DNA of 64,000 bases, from assembly GCF_011290685.1 (NCBI RefSeq), contig NZ_JAANYN010000005.1, forward strand, positions 186,001-250,000, written 5' to 3'. This document shows, piece by piece, positions 18,051 through 27,323 of this stretch. The stretch's first letter is position 1, and the number at the start of each line of letters is the position of its first letter. The position numbers were made by a program, and so were the translations under genes. Below the pieces are notes generated by a model. It made no database searches. It was not told the origin of the DNA and saw only the letters and a list, made by a program, of their open reading frames with translations. Origin of the DNA: Cyclobacterium plantarum. Its GTDB lineage: Bacteria; Bacteroidota; Bacteroidia; Cytophagales; Cyclobacteriaceae.

Positions 18051-19580
18051 ATGATGAACAAAGACCTGGAGGAAGATTTTTTGACCATCGAAAACGCAAG
18101 GGTAAATTATTTTGGCAAGACCTTGTTTCAGGAATTGAATTTTAAGGTAAAAAATGGAGAATCCTGGGCCATTTTGGCTGCTTCCGGTAAAGAAAGGACT
18201 GCCTTCATTGAAACCCTGTTAGGCCGGACTTCCCTGGTTGCCGGAAGTATTTCAAGGCCTTTTGCCAGTGATTACCAGGAAGAACAAAACCGAATGGGCC
18301 AGGTAAACAGTTTCAGGGACCTGGTAGCATTTATCTCCCAGAAATACACCTTCAAAAATAAATCCAACCAACAGCATTTCTATTACCAGCAGCGGTTCAA
18401 TAGCGCGGAGTCCGAAGAAACGGAGACCGTTGAGGGTTATTTGTCCGGAGTAGAAAGCAGGAGGGTTGGTCCATGGGACATGGAAAAGGTAATCCGGCTT
18501 TTTGACTTGGATCAGTTTAAAGATAAGTCCCTGATCAAGCTTTCCAATGGAGAAACGAGGAGATTGGCCATGGCAGTTGCCCTGCTGAAAAATCCACGAC
18601 TTTTCCTGATGGACATGCCTTTAACAGGCCTTGATGTACAAACAAGGGATGAATTTGACCAGGTATTGCAAGCCATAATGGCCTCCGGTGTGCAGGTGAT
18701 CATGTCCACTACCGCCCGGGAAATTCCTGCGTCCATGCGGCATTGTGCCTGGATCGGAGAGGGTAAATTGCAGGTAATCCACGACATGGAGAAATTGATG
18801 CAATTGGAAGCGGTCCATACGCAGTCCCAACATTTATCGGTATCACTCTTCAAGAAACTGCTGAAAGATGTGAATCATGGAGCAAGGCTGACTTCGGTCA
18901 TTGAAATGAAGGATGTAACCATCAGATATGGCAACAATACGCTACTTGATACAATTAACTGGCAGGTACTCCCTGGTGAAAAATGGCTGATCCAGGGACA
19001 CAATGGGGCAGGGAAATCCACCTTGATCAGTTTGATTTTAGGAGAGAACCCCCAATCCTATGCCAATGACATTACCTTGTTTGATAGAAAAAGGGGCACA
19101 GGGGAAAGCATATGGGACGTGAAAAGACCAACGGGATTTGTCTCGTCTGACCTGGCCAGGTTTTTTCCTACCAACCAAACCTGTAAAAAAGTGGTTTTGT
19201 CCGGATTTTTTGATACCATGGGGCTCTTTAAAAAAACCAGTCCTGAGCAGGAAGCCAAAGCCGATGCATGGCTAAAGGCGCTTCAGTTGTCTCATATTGC
19301 TGGTTTACGTTTGCAGCAGGTTAGCCTGGAGGAACAAAGGTTCTGCCTGCTGGCCAGGGCCATGATTAAAAATCCCAGGCTGCTGGTTTTGGATGAGGCT
19401 TCTCAGGGAATGGATGAGGAACAAAGAATCAGGTTCAGGTGGCTGGTAGACCATTTTTGTGAAGAAAGCGGGATGACCCTATTGTTTGTAAGCCATTATC
19501 AGGAGGATGTACCAGACTGTATCGAAATGGTGATGGAATTGAGCCATGGAAAAGGCATTCAAAAAAGCGTAAAAATATGA
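18051..19580 (+). CDS. ModF-like tandem ABC ATPase with a degenerate first nucleotide site
   Basis: A 509-residue soluble protein made of two ABC ATPase domains. In the first (about 10-255) the Walker A is degenerate (AASGKERTAF in place of GxxGxGKST), the signature is LSNGETRRLA and Walker B is LFLMDMP without the catalytic Glu. In the second (about 285-505) Walker A is intact (GHNGAGKST), the signature is VSLEEQRFC, and Walker B is LLVLDEA. Layout and length match ModF/YcjX-like stand-alone twin ABC proteins whose role is unclear. No permease is nearby. Its last codon overlaps the MazG-like gene (ATGA). Confidence 0.82.
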   Translation: MMNKDLEEDFLTIENARVNYFGKTLFQELNFKVKNGESWAILAASGKERTAFIETLLGRTSLVAGSISRPFASDYQEEQNRMGQVNSFRDLVAFISQKYTFKNKSNQQHFYYQQRFNSAESEETETVEGYLSGVESRRVGPWDMEKVIRLFDLDQFKDKSLIKLSNGETRRLAMAVALLKNPRLFLMDMPLTGLDVQTRDEFDQVLQAIMASGVQVIMSTTAREIPASMRHCAWIGEGKLQVIHDMEKLMQLEAVHTQSQHLSVSLFKKLLKDVNHGARLTSVIEMKDVTIRYGNNTLLDTINWQVLPGEKWLIQGHNGAGKSTLISLILGENPQSYANDITLFDRKRGTGESIWDVKRPTGFVSSDLARFFPTNQTCKKVVLSGFFDTMGLFKKTSPEQEAKADAWLKALQLSHIAGLRLQQVSLEEQRFCLLARAMIKNPRLLVLDEASQGMDEEQRIRFRWLVDHFCEESGMTLLFVSHYQEDVPDCIEMVMELSHGKGIQKSVKI

Positions 19581-19903
19581 GCATTGCAGAAGCACAGGAA
19601 AAAGTAGATCAATGGATTCGCAGCCATGGGGTCAGGTATTTCAATGAATTGACCAATATGGCTATTTTGACAGAAGAAGTTGGGGAGGTGGCCCGTATCA
19701 TGGCCAGGAAGTACGGGGAACAATCATTCAAGGAAAGCGACAAAGATAAGGAATTGGCGGATGAAATGGCCGATGTATTGTGGGTATTGATTTGCCTGGC
19801 CAATCAGACCGGGGTGGACCTGACAAAGGCTTTGGAAAATAATTTTGAAAAGAAAACCATCCGGGATAAAGACCGGCACAGGAATAACGAGAAGTTAGGT
19901 TGA
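19577..19903 (+). CDS. MazG-like nucleotide pyrophosphohydrolase
   Basis: A 108-residue all-alpha NTP pyrophosphatase of the MazG/dUTPase-2 superfamily. The metal-binding pattern EExxE and ExxD is visible in LTEEVGEVARI and LADEMADVLWVLICLA. Such enzymes hydrolyse (d)NTPs to NMP and PPi, often cleaning non-canonical nucleotides. The reading frame overlaps the ABC ATPase stop by 4 bp. The substrate cannot be told from the sequence; the size is that of single-domain MazG-like proteins rather than full MazG. Confidence 0.88.
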   Translation: MSIAEAQEKVDQWIRSHGVRYFNELTNMAILTEEVGEVARIMARKYGEQSFKESDKDKELADEMADVLWVLICLANQTGVDLTKALENNFEKKTIRDKDRHRNNEKLG

Positions 19904-20213
19904 GGATATTTTTTTCTGCTGAATTCCGATACTGGATTATCAAGCCAGGGAATGTAGACAGAATAGTCCTGGGATTCTTTGGGCAGCTCTTTTTTCTCCA
20001 TGAGAAAAAATGGACCTAAATATCAGGAAAGCCCATACCTCAAAAAAAAATTACTGCTCTGGGTTTGATAAAAAGATGGAATGCAGCTATTCCGGGAAGT
20101 AAGGAATACCTGTTTGAAACATAAATTGACCTATCGCATAAGAATAGGGGAAATTTTTCATTATTTTTTTCTAATTTACTTGAAATTAACTTTAAACGTT
20201 TCCCTGATTTACC
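19904..20213. other. intergenic region before the carbohydrate cluster
   Basis: 310 bp without a convincing gene. Near 20191-20202 it holds TTTAAACGTTTC, containing the palindrome AAACGTTT, of the kind bound by LacI-type repressors; a related GAAACGTTAAA lies at 26151-26161 before the first GH43 gene. A minus-strand open frame of 65 codons around 19804-20001 overlaps the MazG-like gene and is not supported. Confidence 0.4.
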
Positions 20214-23200
20214 ATGGATAAGGCCCGGAATACCAACAATAACCATTTTTACTTTTTAAGCCGGATTTGTTTTTTTTTATTTCTTGGTATACTATTATTT
20301 TTTTATACTGCCGGAAGAAGTACTGCAGAGACAACAGATTTCTCCACAGACAGGCAGGAGCCCAGAAGGGCCGAGATCCTGTTTTTGGGCCATTCCAGCC
20401 AGCACCATGATTCCCGAAGGTATGCTCCATGGCTGGCTACCGCTATTTTCAATAGTGGGATCAACCTTACCTATACGGAATCCATGGACGATATCAATTC
20501 AGATAATCTCGCCAAATTTGATGGGCTGGTAATCTATGCCAATCATGAATATTTGTCTCCCGGTCAGGAAATGGCCATGCGTGATTTTGTTGAAGGGGGT
20601 AAAGGGTTGATTCCATTGCATTCCGCAACAGGCTGCTTTAAAAACTCTGAATGGTATATCCGCACCATAGGTGGGCAGTTTGCCTCACATGGAACGGGAA
20701 ATTTTGCCACTGAACTAAAGGACAGGGCTCATCCTGTATTGGATGGACTGGAGGAGTTTAGCACCTGGGATGAAACTTACCGTCATCAGCACATCAACAG
20801 TGATATCAATGTACTTATGGAGCGGGTAGAAGGGGCACATTGCGAGCCCTATACCTGGACCCGGGAGGAAGGAAAAGGAAGGGTGTTTTATACAGCCTAT
20901 GGCCACAATGACAGCACCTGGCAGCATCCGGGATTTCTGAAATTGGTAGAGAACGGAATTTTCTGGGCCATGGGAGAAGAGGTGAAGGCCCAGGTGACAG
21001 CCTTGGAAATTCCACAGGTATCCATATACGAGGAGCCCATTTCGGATTTCACCAAAAGGTATGAGGTCCCAAAAATTCAGGAAGCACTCAGTCCCGATGC
21101 ATCCCTGAAGCTAATCCAGAAACCGGCAGAATTTGAAATTAGCCTGTTCGCCGCTGAACCCGATATTGTCAATCCAATAGCAATGGCCTGGGACGAAAAG
21201 GGCAGGCTGTGGATTGTGGAATCGGTGGATTATCCCAATACCTTCAAAGAAACAGACGGAGCCGCCAATGACCGCATCAAGATCTGTGAAGACACCAATG
21301 GAGATGGTAGAGCAGATAAATTTACTGTTTTCGCCGATGGACTGAATATTCCGACTTCTTTGGTTTTTGCCAATGGAGGAGTGATTGTGTCCATGGCACC
21401 CGATTTTGTTTTCATGAAGGACACCAATGGAGACGATAAGGCTGATGTTTTCGAAACCATCATGACAGGATGGGGTAAAAGCGATACCCATGCAGGCCCT
21501 TCCAACCTGATGTATGGCTTTGACAATAAGATATGGGGAGTGGCAGGCTATTCCGGATTTGACGGCACCATCAATGGGGAACCCTGGAGGTTTCCTCAGG
21601 GCCTTTATCATTTCAAACCAGATGGAAGCGACTTCAATTATCTGGCAAGTTCTTCTAACAATACATGGGGACTGGGATTCTCAGAGGATAACCATGTATT
21701 TATTTCCACGGCTAACAATACCCATTCCGCTTATTATTCCATTCCTGCAAAATTCCTGCAAAGGGCTTTTCCCGAAGCAGAGGAAGGAGCGAAAAAGCCC
21801 CCTTTCACCATTCAATCCATTCAGAAAATAGATGGGCACTATGCTGCCCATGCCATGACGCCAAACCTCAGGCAGGTAGATGTGGTTGGAGGATTTACTT
21901 CAGCGGCAGGCATACGCCTGTATACGGCCAGGGATTTTCCCAAATCTTACTGGAACCGGGTGGCTTTTGTCAATGAGCCCACTATCCGGCTTACCCATAA
22001 TGCTATCCTGGAGCCAAGCGGTGCGGGCTTTGCTGAGAAAGATGGCTGGAACCTTTTGGCCAGTTCTGATGAATGGTTTGGTCCGGTGCAGGCAGAAGTG
22101 GGACCAGATGGGGCGGTATGGATTGCCGATTGGTATAATTTCATCATCCAGCACAACGTTTTTGTAGAAAGACAGGCCCCTTCCAGAATGGTATTGCCTT
22201 TCACCGAGCAGCCCCATGGGCAAGGTAATGCCTTTCAAAGTGAACTCAGGGATACCAATCATGGCAGGATTTACCGGGTGATTTATAAAGAGGCCCCTGC
22301 CTATTCCCCAAAATCTTTATCAAAAGCGGATCCTGTGGCATTGGTCAATGCCCTGACCGATGATAACATGTTCTGGAGGATGACCGCCCAGCGGCTTTTG
22401 GTCGAATCAGGTAACCAAGAACAGCTGAATGCGCTGTATACCCTGGTAAATGACAGGAGTCAGGATGAAATTGGGTTGAATAGCGCTGCGGTCCACGCCT
22501 TGTGGACCCTTCATGGCCTTGGGGCGCTGGATGGTAGTAATAAGGAAGCTATGGAAGTTGCTTTGGGGGCATTGACCCATCCTGCACCGGGGGTTAGAAA
22601 AGCGGTCCTGGAAGTATTGCCCAAAAATGAAGTAAGTTTAAAGGCTATTCATGCTTCCGGAATTTTACAGGATAAAAACCTCAATACCAGAATGCATGCC
22701 TTTTTGTCACTGGTAGAAATGCCAGAAAATGCTATCATAGGGGAATTGATCCATGAAGCAAGTCTTATTGGAGAGAATGAAACAGACGATTGGTTGACAA
22801 AAGCATTATTTGCTGCGGCCAGTCATCATTCCGAAAGTTTTCTTGCTGCTGCAGCGCTAGGAGGAAGCGCATCCTCGGGACTTCTGGACCGCCTGATAGC
22901 CGGCGTAAAAAATGAAAGGTACGAATTGGGAAGAAGAAGTTACCTTCAGTATTCCCCTGATCTTCAAAACAAGGAAATTTTGATATCCGCCACTGTGTCA
23001 GGCAGAGGAGGGGAAAGACCCAATGGGGTAATCCTTGCTCATGGAGACCGGGAAAATGGCTACTCCTTTTACATGGAAAAGGGACAGTTGATTTTTCAGG
23101 TGAACCGGCAGGGCCAGACTTATTTTGCCACTACTGAAATGGAATTGCCAGAAAGTTTTGAAGCCAGGGCACAAATCAAAGCTTCTGGCGAAATGGAGAT

Positions 23201-23375
23201 TGCAGTTGATGGAAAAACTGCAGCCAGGGTAGCATCAAAAGGCCATTTTATGGGGGTATTGCGTCCCAGTCTGCGTACTGGCCGGGATTTTGGAGGTGAA
23301 GACAATGCAGGGTCGTACGAAGGAGAACATCCTTTTGAAGGGACTCTTAGAGATGTAGTACTTGAGTTAAAATGA
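20214..23375 (+). CDS. ThuA / PVC-type dehydrogenase fusion protein with C-terminal LamG-like domain
   Basis: A 1053-residue exported protein. A signal or membrane segment (about 12-38) precedes a ThuA domain (about 48-265; RAEILFLGHSSQHHD, GLIPLHSATG), then a PVC-type (Planctomycetes/Verrucomicrobia) dehydrogenase beta-propeller (about 300-670) with two Ca-binding-like loops (DTNGDGRAD, DTNGDDKAD), a HEAT-like helical stretch (about 690-880) and a jellyroll (about 900-1050) like the tail of some sulfatases. No CxxCH haem-binding motif is present, unlike many relatives that carry cytochrome c. It overlaps by 4 bp the cupredoxin gene, its probable electron acceptor. Sugar or sugar-derivative oxidation in the periplasm is inferred. 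Confidence 0.82.
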   Translation: MDKARNTNNNHFYFLSRICFFLFLGILLFFYTAGRSTAETTDFSTDRQEPRRAEILFLGHSSQHHDSRRYAPWLATAIFNSGINLTYTESMDDINSDNLAKFDGLVIYANHEYLSPGQEMAMRDFVEGGKGLIPLHSATGCFKNSEWYIRTIGGQFASHGTGNFATELKDRAHPVLDGLEEFSTWDETYRHQHINSDINVLMERVEGAHCEPYTWTREEGKGRVFYTAYGHNDSTWQHPGFLKLVENGIFWAMGEEVKAQVTALEIPQVSIYEEPISDFTKRYEVPKIQEALSPDASLKLIQKPAEFEISLFAAEPDIVNPIAMAWDEKGRLWIVESVDYPNTFKETDGAANDRIKICEDTNGDGRADKFTVFADGLNIPTSLVFANGGVIVSMAPDFVFMKDTNGDDKADVFETIMTGWGKSDTHAGPSNLMYGFDNKIWGVAGYSGFDGTINGEPWRFPQGLYHFKPDGSDFNYLASSSNNTWGLGFSEDNHVFISTANNTHSAYYSIPAKFLQRAFPEAEEGAKKPPFTIQSIQKIDGHYAAHAMTPNLRQVDVVGGFTSAAGIRLYTARDFPKSYWNRVAFVNEPTIRLTHNAILEPSGAGFAEKDGWNLLASSDEWFGPVQAEVGPDGAVWIADWYNFIIQHNVFVERQAPSRMVLPFTEQPHGQGNAFQSELRDTNHGRIYRVIYKEAPAYSPKSLSKADPVALVNALTDDNMFWRMTAQRLLVESGNQEQLNALYTLVNDRSQDEIGLNSAAVHALWTLHGLGALDGSNKEAMEVALGALTHPAPGVRKAVLEVLPKNEVSLKAIHASGILQDKNLNTRMHAFLSLVEMPENAIIGELIHEASLIGENETDDWLTKALFAAASHHSESFLAAAALGGSASSGLLDRLIAGVKNERYELGRRSYLQYSPDLQNKEILISATVSGRGGERPNGVILAHGDRENGYSFYMEKGQLIFQVNRQGQTYFATTEMELPESFEARAQIKASGEMEIAVDGKTAARVASKGHFMGVLRPSLRTGRDFGGEDNAGSYEGEHPFEGTLRDVVLELK

Positions 23376-24037
23376 TAAACGTAATGAATTACCGGTGGTT
23401 GTTATTGTCAGGCCTTGGTTTGTTGCTGATGGGGGAAATATTTAAAATCAAGCCGGAACTTGGGCAGAAAAATCAATCGATCAGGACCGAAGAAAACCTG
23501 GAGAATGGTAAAGCAAAGCCAGCAGGCCTGGATCAAAGTTTCCTGCTTTTTACCAGGGAAGAAGTTTTGAAAGACGGACTTGCAGGTACAAAGAAAAAGA
23601 TGGTGGCTGAGGAAATTTCACCAAAAAAAGTGAGGTCAGCATCTCAGGAGAGGGTAAGGACAGTAGTGATAGAAATTGTTCCGGAAATGATGAAATATGA
23701 TACGGATACCTTTACTGTTAAAACAGGGGAGAAAATAATGCTGGAGCTGGATAATCTGGATGGCATGCAACATAACCTGCTGATCCTAAAGCCGGGTAGC
23801 CTTGAAAAAGTTGGGGCAGCAGCAGATGCCATGCTAAGGGATCCCAGGGCTTCTGAAAAGCATTATGTTCCCGAAATACCCGAGGTATTGTTTGCTACTG
23901 AGATGTTGGGACCCGGAGAATTGTATACCCTTAATTTTACCGTACCGGATACACCTGGTGATTATCCTTTTGTGTGCACATTTCCCGGGCATTGGCGCAT
24001 GATGAATGGGATCATGCGGGTAGTGACAGGGAACTAA
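23372..24037 (+). CDS. exported azurin/plastocyanin-like cupredoxin
   Basis: A 221-residue protein with an N-terminal hydrophobic segment (about 5-20), a charged linker and a cupredoxin domain (about 85-220). All type 1 copper ligands are visible: His in GMQHNLL, then Cys, His and Met in VCTFPGHWRMMNG. It overlaps the dehydrogenase gene by 4 bp. In related dehydrogenase proteins a cupredoxin or cytochrome c is often fused; here it is a separate polypeptide and likely takes electrons from the dehydrogenase in the periplasm. That pairing is inference from coupling and motif content. Confidence 0.87.
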   Translation: MINVMNYRWLLLSGLGLLLMGEIFKIKPELGQKNQSIRTEENLENGKAKPAGLDQSFLLFTREEVLKDGLAGTKKKMVAEEISPKKVRSASQERVRTVVIEIVPEMMKYDTDTFTVKTGEKIMLELDNLDGMQHNLLILKPGSLEKVGAAADAMLRDPRASEKHYVPEIPEVLFATEMLGPGELYTLNFTVPDTPGDYPFVCTFPGHWRMMNGIMRVVTGN

Positions 24038-24072
24038 GGAAAATATTTATTAATATCTAGAGGAAGGATAAA

Positions 24073-24831
24073 ATGAAAAGAATCCCAAAATTTACCAAAA
24101 CCATACCCTTGCTATTGCTGACATGGCTTTGCATTTTTCCTGGCAATGGCCGGGCAAATGGATGCTTACCTGCATCCTCAAATCCGCCAGCTGATCCGAT
24201 CCGGGTACTTCTGCTGGGAGGTGGTGCATCCCACGATTTCGATACCTGGTACAAAAATGCAGATGTGGAAACACTGGAAAAGGGGGGCTTTGCAGAAGTA
24301 ACCTACACCGATGACCCGGAGTCCATTTTGGATTTGTTGGCCGATATGGATGTGTTGTACCTGAGCAATAATCAGCCTATTGCAGATCCAGCAACAAGAA
24401 AAGCCATTTTCGATTTTGCGGCTTCCGGCAAAGGATTAATTCTTGGTCATGCCGCACTTTGGTACAATTGGGAGGATTGGCCGGAATACAATATCCATTT
24501 GGCCAGTGGAGGATCCCGGGGTCATGACCGCTTTGGAGCTTTTGATGTAACGGTTTTAGACAAAAACCATCCGGTAACGGAAGGCCTTCCTCCAACTTTT
24601 AACTTAAAAGACGAACTGTATTATTTTAAGGTAGATCCGGACGGACCGGGAATCAAAGTATTGGCAGAGGCAAGTACCAGTGAAACTGGTCCCTTCCCTT
24701 CCCTATTTGTGATCAAGCATCCAGACACCAGGATCGTGGGCATTGCTTTAGGACATGATGGTGCATCCCATAATCTGGATACCTATCAGAAGTTGCTGAG
24801 AAATGCCGTGAGTTGGGTTGCCGGAAAGTAA
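24073..24831 (+). CDS. exported ThuA domain protein
   Basis: A 252-residue protein with a signal peptide (about residues 1-28, hydrophobic PLLLLTWLCIFPG) followed by one ThuA domain: RVLLLGGGASHDFDTWY, the GKGLILGHAALWYNW loop and ALGHDGASHN. ThuA proteins have a glutamine-amidotransferase-like fold and occur with 3-keto-sugar and trehalose catabolism; the biochemical activity is not settled. This is the second ThuA domain of the cluster and follows the cupredoxin by 35 bp. A hairpin with a T-run just after the stop suggests the transcription unit can end here. Confidence 0.87.
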   Translation: MKRIPKFTKTIPLLLLTWLCIFPGNGRANGCLPASSNPPADPIRVLLLGGGASHDFDTWYKNADVETLEKGGFAEVTYTDDPESILDLLADMDVLYLSNNQPIADPATRKAIFDFAASGKGLILGHAALWYNWEDWPEYNIHLASGGSRGHDRFGAFDVTVLDKNHPVTEGLPPTFNLKDELYYFKVDPDGPGIKVLAEASTSETGPFPSLFVIKHPDTRIVGIALGHDGASHNLDTYQKLLRNAVSWVAGK

Positions 24832-24863
24832 AAGCGTAAATATTTCACCAATATCGCTTTTTT
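24830..24863 (+). terminator. probable rho-independent terminator after the ThuA gene
   Basis: AAAAGCG (24830-24836) pairs with CGCTTTT (24855-24861); an inner ATATT/AATAT stem closes a TCACC loop, with a small TAA bulge on one side, and a run of six T ends at 24863. It begins within the ThuA stop codon. Confidence 0.6.
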
Positions 24864-25001
24864 AAAATGGGATTGCCCCAAAAAGGGAAAACAAGTAGAA
24901 GGGAAAAAATTATTACGTTGTGGTGAATTTGTTATTCCAGCCGCTTGATACCTTTCTTTTTAAAATTGCGATTTTTTGTTTAACCAAAAAGCACCATTAT
25001 A

Positions 25002-26117
25002 ATGAGTCAAAAACAAATTACAGTAGTCATCGTGGGCATGGGTTTCGGTAAGGAATTTATTCCGATTTACCAAAGTCATCCCAATATCAAGGCAGTGGGT
25101 ATATGTACCCGAAACCAAAAAACCCTGGATGAATTGGCAGCAAAGTTCCATTTGGACAAGAACCTTTGTTTTACAGATTTCAATGAGGTACCCAAAAGGG
25201 ATGACGTGGATGCCATCCATGTGGTAACCCCTGTTCCCGAACATGCCAGGATGACCCTGGCATCTCTAAATGCCAATAAACATACCGCTTGTACCATTCC
25301 CATGGCAATGACGGTGGAAGACTGTAAGGCGATAGTGGAGGCCAAAAGGAAAGCCAATAAGGTTTATATGATGATGGAAACAGCCCTTTACACCAGGGAG
25401 TTTTTATATGGGTTGAACCTGGCAGAGACGGGGCAGTTGGGACGCATACAATTTGTGAGAGGCTCCCATATTCAGGACATGAGTATGGAAGGCTGGGCAG
25501 CATATTGGAAGGGTTTCCCGCCCATGCTCAACGGTACCCATGCTATCTCACCCCTGCTTCGTATCAATAACACTACTGCCGAAACGGTGGTTTGTCATGG
25601 CTCCGGCAGGTTGTCCGAAGACCTTGCCAGCCGATACGGCTCGCCTTTTGCGGTGGAAACCGCTACTTTCACATTGAAGAACTCTGATGTCATTGCAGAA
25701 GCTACCCGGTCCTTATTTGATGTGGTAAGGCAATACAGGGAATCCTATGATGTGTATGGTACCAAAATGTCTTTTGAATGGGAGCAATTGGAAGATGAAA
25801 AACATGTTATTTTTGATGGTGGGGAAAATGCGGAGCGCATAGACGTTCCTGATACCGATGAGCTGCTGATTGAACCGATAAAGCATTTTACCAAGCGTGA
25901 AAAAATAGATGACCCCAATCATGTGTCCTTTTTACAGGGAGCAGGACATGGAGGCTCACACCCCCATTTGGTGCAGGAGTTTGTGGCAGCCATTGTGGAA
26001 GGAAGGGATTCCGCTGTAGATGCCGTAACCGCCGCCAACTATACCTGTGCAGGGATATGTGCGCACGAATCAGCTATGAACAATGGCAAAAGAATTCGTA
26101 TTCCAGACTTCAAATAA
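25002..26117 (+). CDS. Gfo/Idh/MocA family oxidoreductase
   Basis: A 371-residue NAD(P)-dependent oxidoreductase with an N-terminal Rossmann domain (ITVVIVGMGFGKEF, a G-x-G-x-x motif; VTPVPEHARM) and a C-terminal alpha/beta substrate domain. The usual EKP motif, whose Lys is catalytic, is replaced by CTIPMAM. There is no signal peptide, so it acts in the cytoplasm. Members of the family act on sugars, inositols and keto-glycosides; with ThuA, the dehydrogenase and GH43 enzymes next to it, a role in carbohydrate breakdown is likely. Confidence 0.85.
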   Translation: MSQKQITVVIVGMGFGKEFIPIYQSHPNIKAVGICTRNQKTLDELAAKFHLDKNLCFTDFNEVPKRDDVDAIHVVTPVPEHARMTLASLNANKHTACTIPMAMTVEDCKAIVEAKRKANKVYMMMETALYTREFLYGLNLAETGQLGRIQFVRGSHIQDMSMEGWAAYWKGFPPMLNGTHAISPLLRINNTTAETVVCHGSGRLSEDLASRYGSPFAVETATFTLKNSDVIAEATRSLFDVVRQYRESYDVYGTKMSFEWEQLEDEKHVIFDGGENAERIDVPDTDELLIEPIKHFTKREKIDDPNHVSFLQGAGHGGSHPHLVQEFVAAIVEGRDSAVDAVTAANYTCAGICAHESAMNNGKRIRIPDFK

Positions 26118-26213
26118 TTGGAGATGCTACCTGCTGCAGGGCAAAAATCAGAAACGTTAAATTATGTGAAGGGAAGTTTTCACTTTCTTAAAAAGACTGA
26201 AAAATAGTGCCCC

Positions 26214-27296
26214 ATGATTGTATCCAATAAAGTTTTATTAGGCAAGTCAAGTCCAATAAATGCATCAAAATGGATTAGGGCGATTGCTACGGCCATTTTG
26301 GCTTTCGTATTTAGCTGTACCGGATTTTCTCAGGGGGCCACATTTACAAATCCCATTCGCAATGGTGCAGATCCATGGGTTTTCCAAAAAGGAGAAGATT
26401 ATTATTACTGTGCCTCCTCAGGTGGAGGAATTGCGGTTTCCAGGTCTTCAAAACTTACCGACCATGGTGCCTTACAAAAAGTATGGGATGCACCTGACAA
26501 AGGATGGAATTCTGCCAATATCTGGGCTCCTGAATTACATTTTATTGCAGGCCATTGGTACATTTATTATGCTGCCGGGAAAAAATCAGGGGGACCATTC
26601 ATTCACCAGAGATCAGGAGTGTTGAAATCCAAGGGGGATGATCCTTTTGGCCCCTATGAAGATATGGGTATGTTGTACACTGGAGATGATATGTCTGATC
26701 CAGGATCGGTAAAATGGGCCATTGACCTGACTCCCTTTGAACACAGGGGGCAACTTTATGCCACCTGGTCAGGCTGGGAAGAAAACAGGGACACAGACCG
26801 GACCCCACAACACCTTTATATGGCCAAAATGAGTGATCCTGCCACCATCAGCAGCAACCGGGTGAAAATTTCTTCTCCTGAAGAAAGCTGGGAAACCGGC
26901 GGTGTTCTGGACTTGAATGAGGGACCTCAGGTTTTGAAGCATGGAGATCAGACATTTATCATTTACTCAACCAGGGAATCCTGGCTAAAAGAATACCGGC
27001 TGGGTCAGTTGAAATTAAAAGCCGCAAATGCAGACCCCATGATAGCAGGGAATTGGGTAAAAAGTGGACCAGTGTTTTTGGGGAACGACACAGTTCATGG
27101 AGTAGGGCATTGCAGTTTCGCCAAATCTCCCGATGGATCCGAAGATTGGATACTCTATCATTCCAAAAAGGGAACGGATCCGGGATGGGATCGGGATATC
27201 CGTTTGCAGCCTTTCCATTGGCATGCTGATGGCAGCCCGGATTTTGGTGCTCCCGTACCCGCAGATACTCCTTTGCCTGTACCCTCAGGAGAATAA
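26214..27296 (+). CDS. glycoside hydrolase family 43 protein (exported)
   Basis: A 360-residue five-bladed beta-propeller hydrolase. The N-terminus has a signal-like segment (AIATAILAFVFSCTGFS); the catalytic triad of GH43 is visible as Asp in NGADPWVF (base), Asp in the SDPGSVKWAIDLTPFE segment (pKa modulator) and Glu in LNEGPQVL (acid). GH43 enzymes act on arabinan, xylan or galactan side chains; the exact substrate is not readable. It is followed after 27 bp by a second GH43 gene, so two enzymes are made together. The chosen ATG is preceded by an AT-rich leader, as is usual here. Confidence 0.9.
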   Translation: MIVSNKVLLGKSSPINASKWIRAIATAILAFVFSCTGFSQGATFTNPIRNGADPWVFQKGEDYYYCASSGGGIAVSRSSKLTDHGALQKVWDAPDKGWNSANIWAPELHFIAGHWYIYYAAGKKSGGPFIHQRSGVLKSKGDDPFGPYEDMGMLYTGDDMSDPGSVKWAIDLTPFEHRGQLYATWSGWEENRDTDRTPQHLYMAKMSDPATISSNRVKISSPEESWETGGVLDLNEGPQVLKHGDQTFIIYSTRESWLKEYRLGQLKLKAANADPMIAGNWVKSGPVFLGNDTVHGVGHCSFAKSPDGSEDWILYHSKKGTDPGWDRDIRLQPFHWHADGSPDFGAPVPADTPLPVPSGE

Positions 27297-27323
27297 AAAT
27301 TTAAAAAATTGCAGATAACCCTT

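Noticed and set aside
19804-20001. Minus-strand frame starting MEKKELPKESQDYSVYIPW
   Set aside because: Overlaps the end of the MazG-like gene in antisense and has no recognised similarity; the part in the intergenic region is only about 33 codons.
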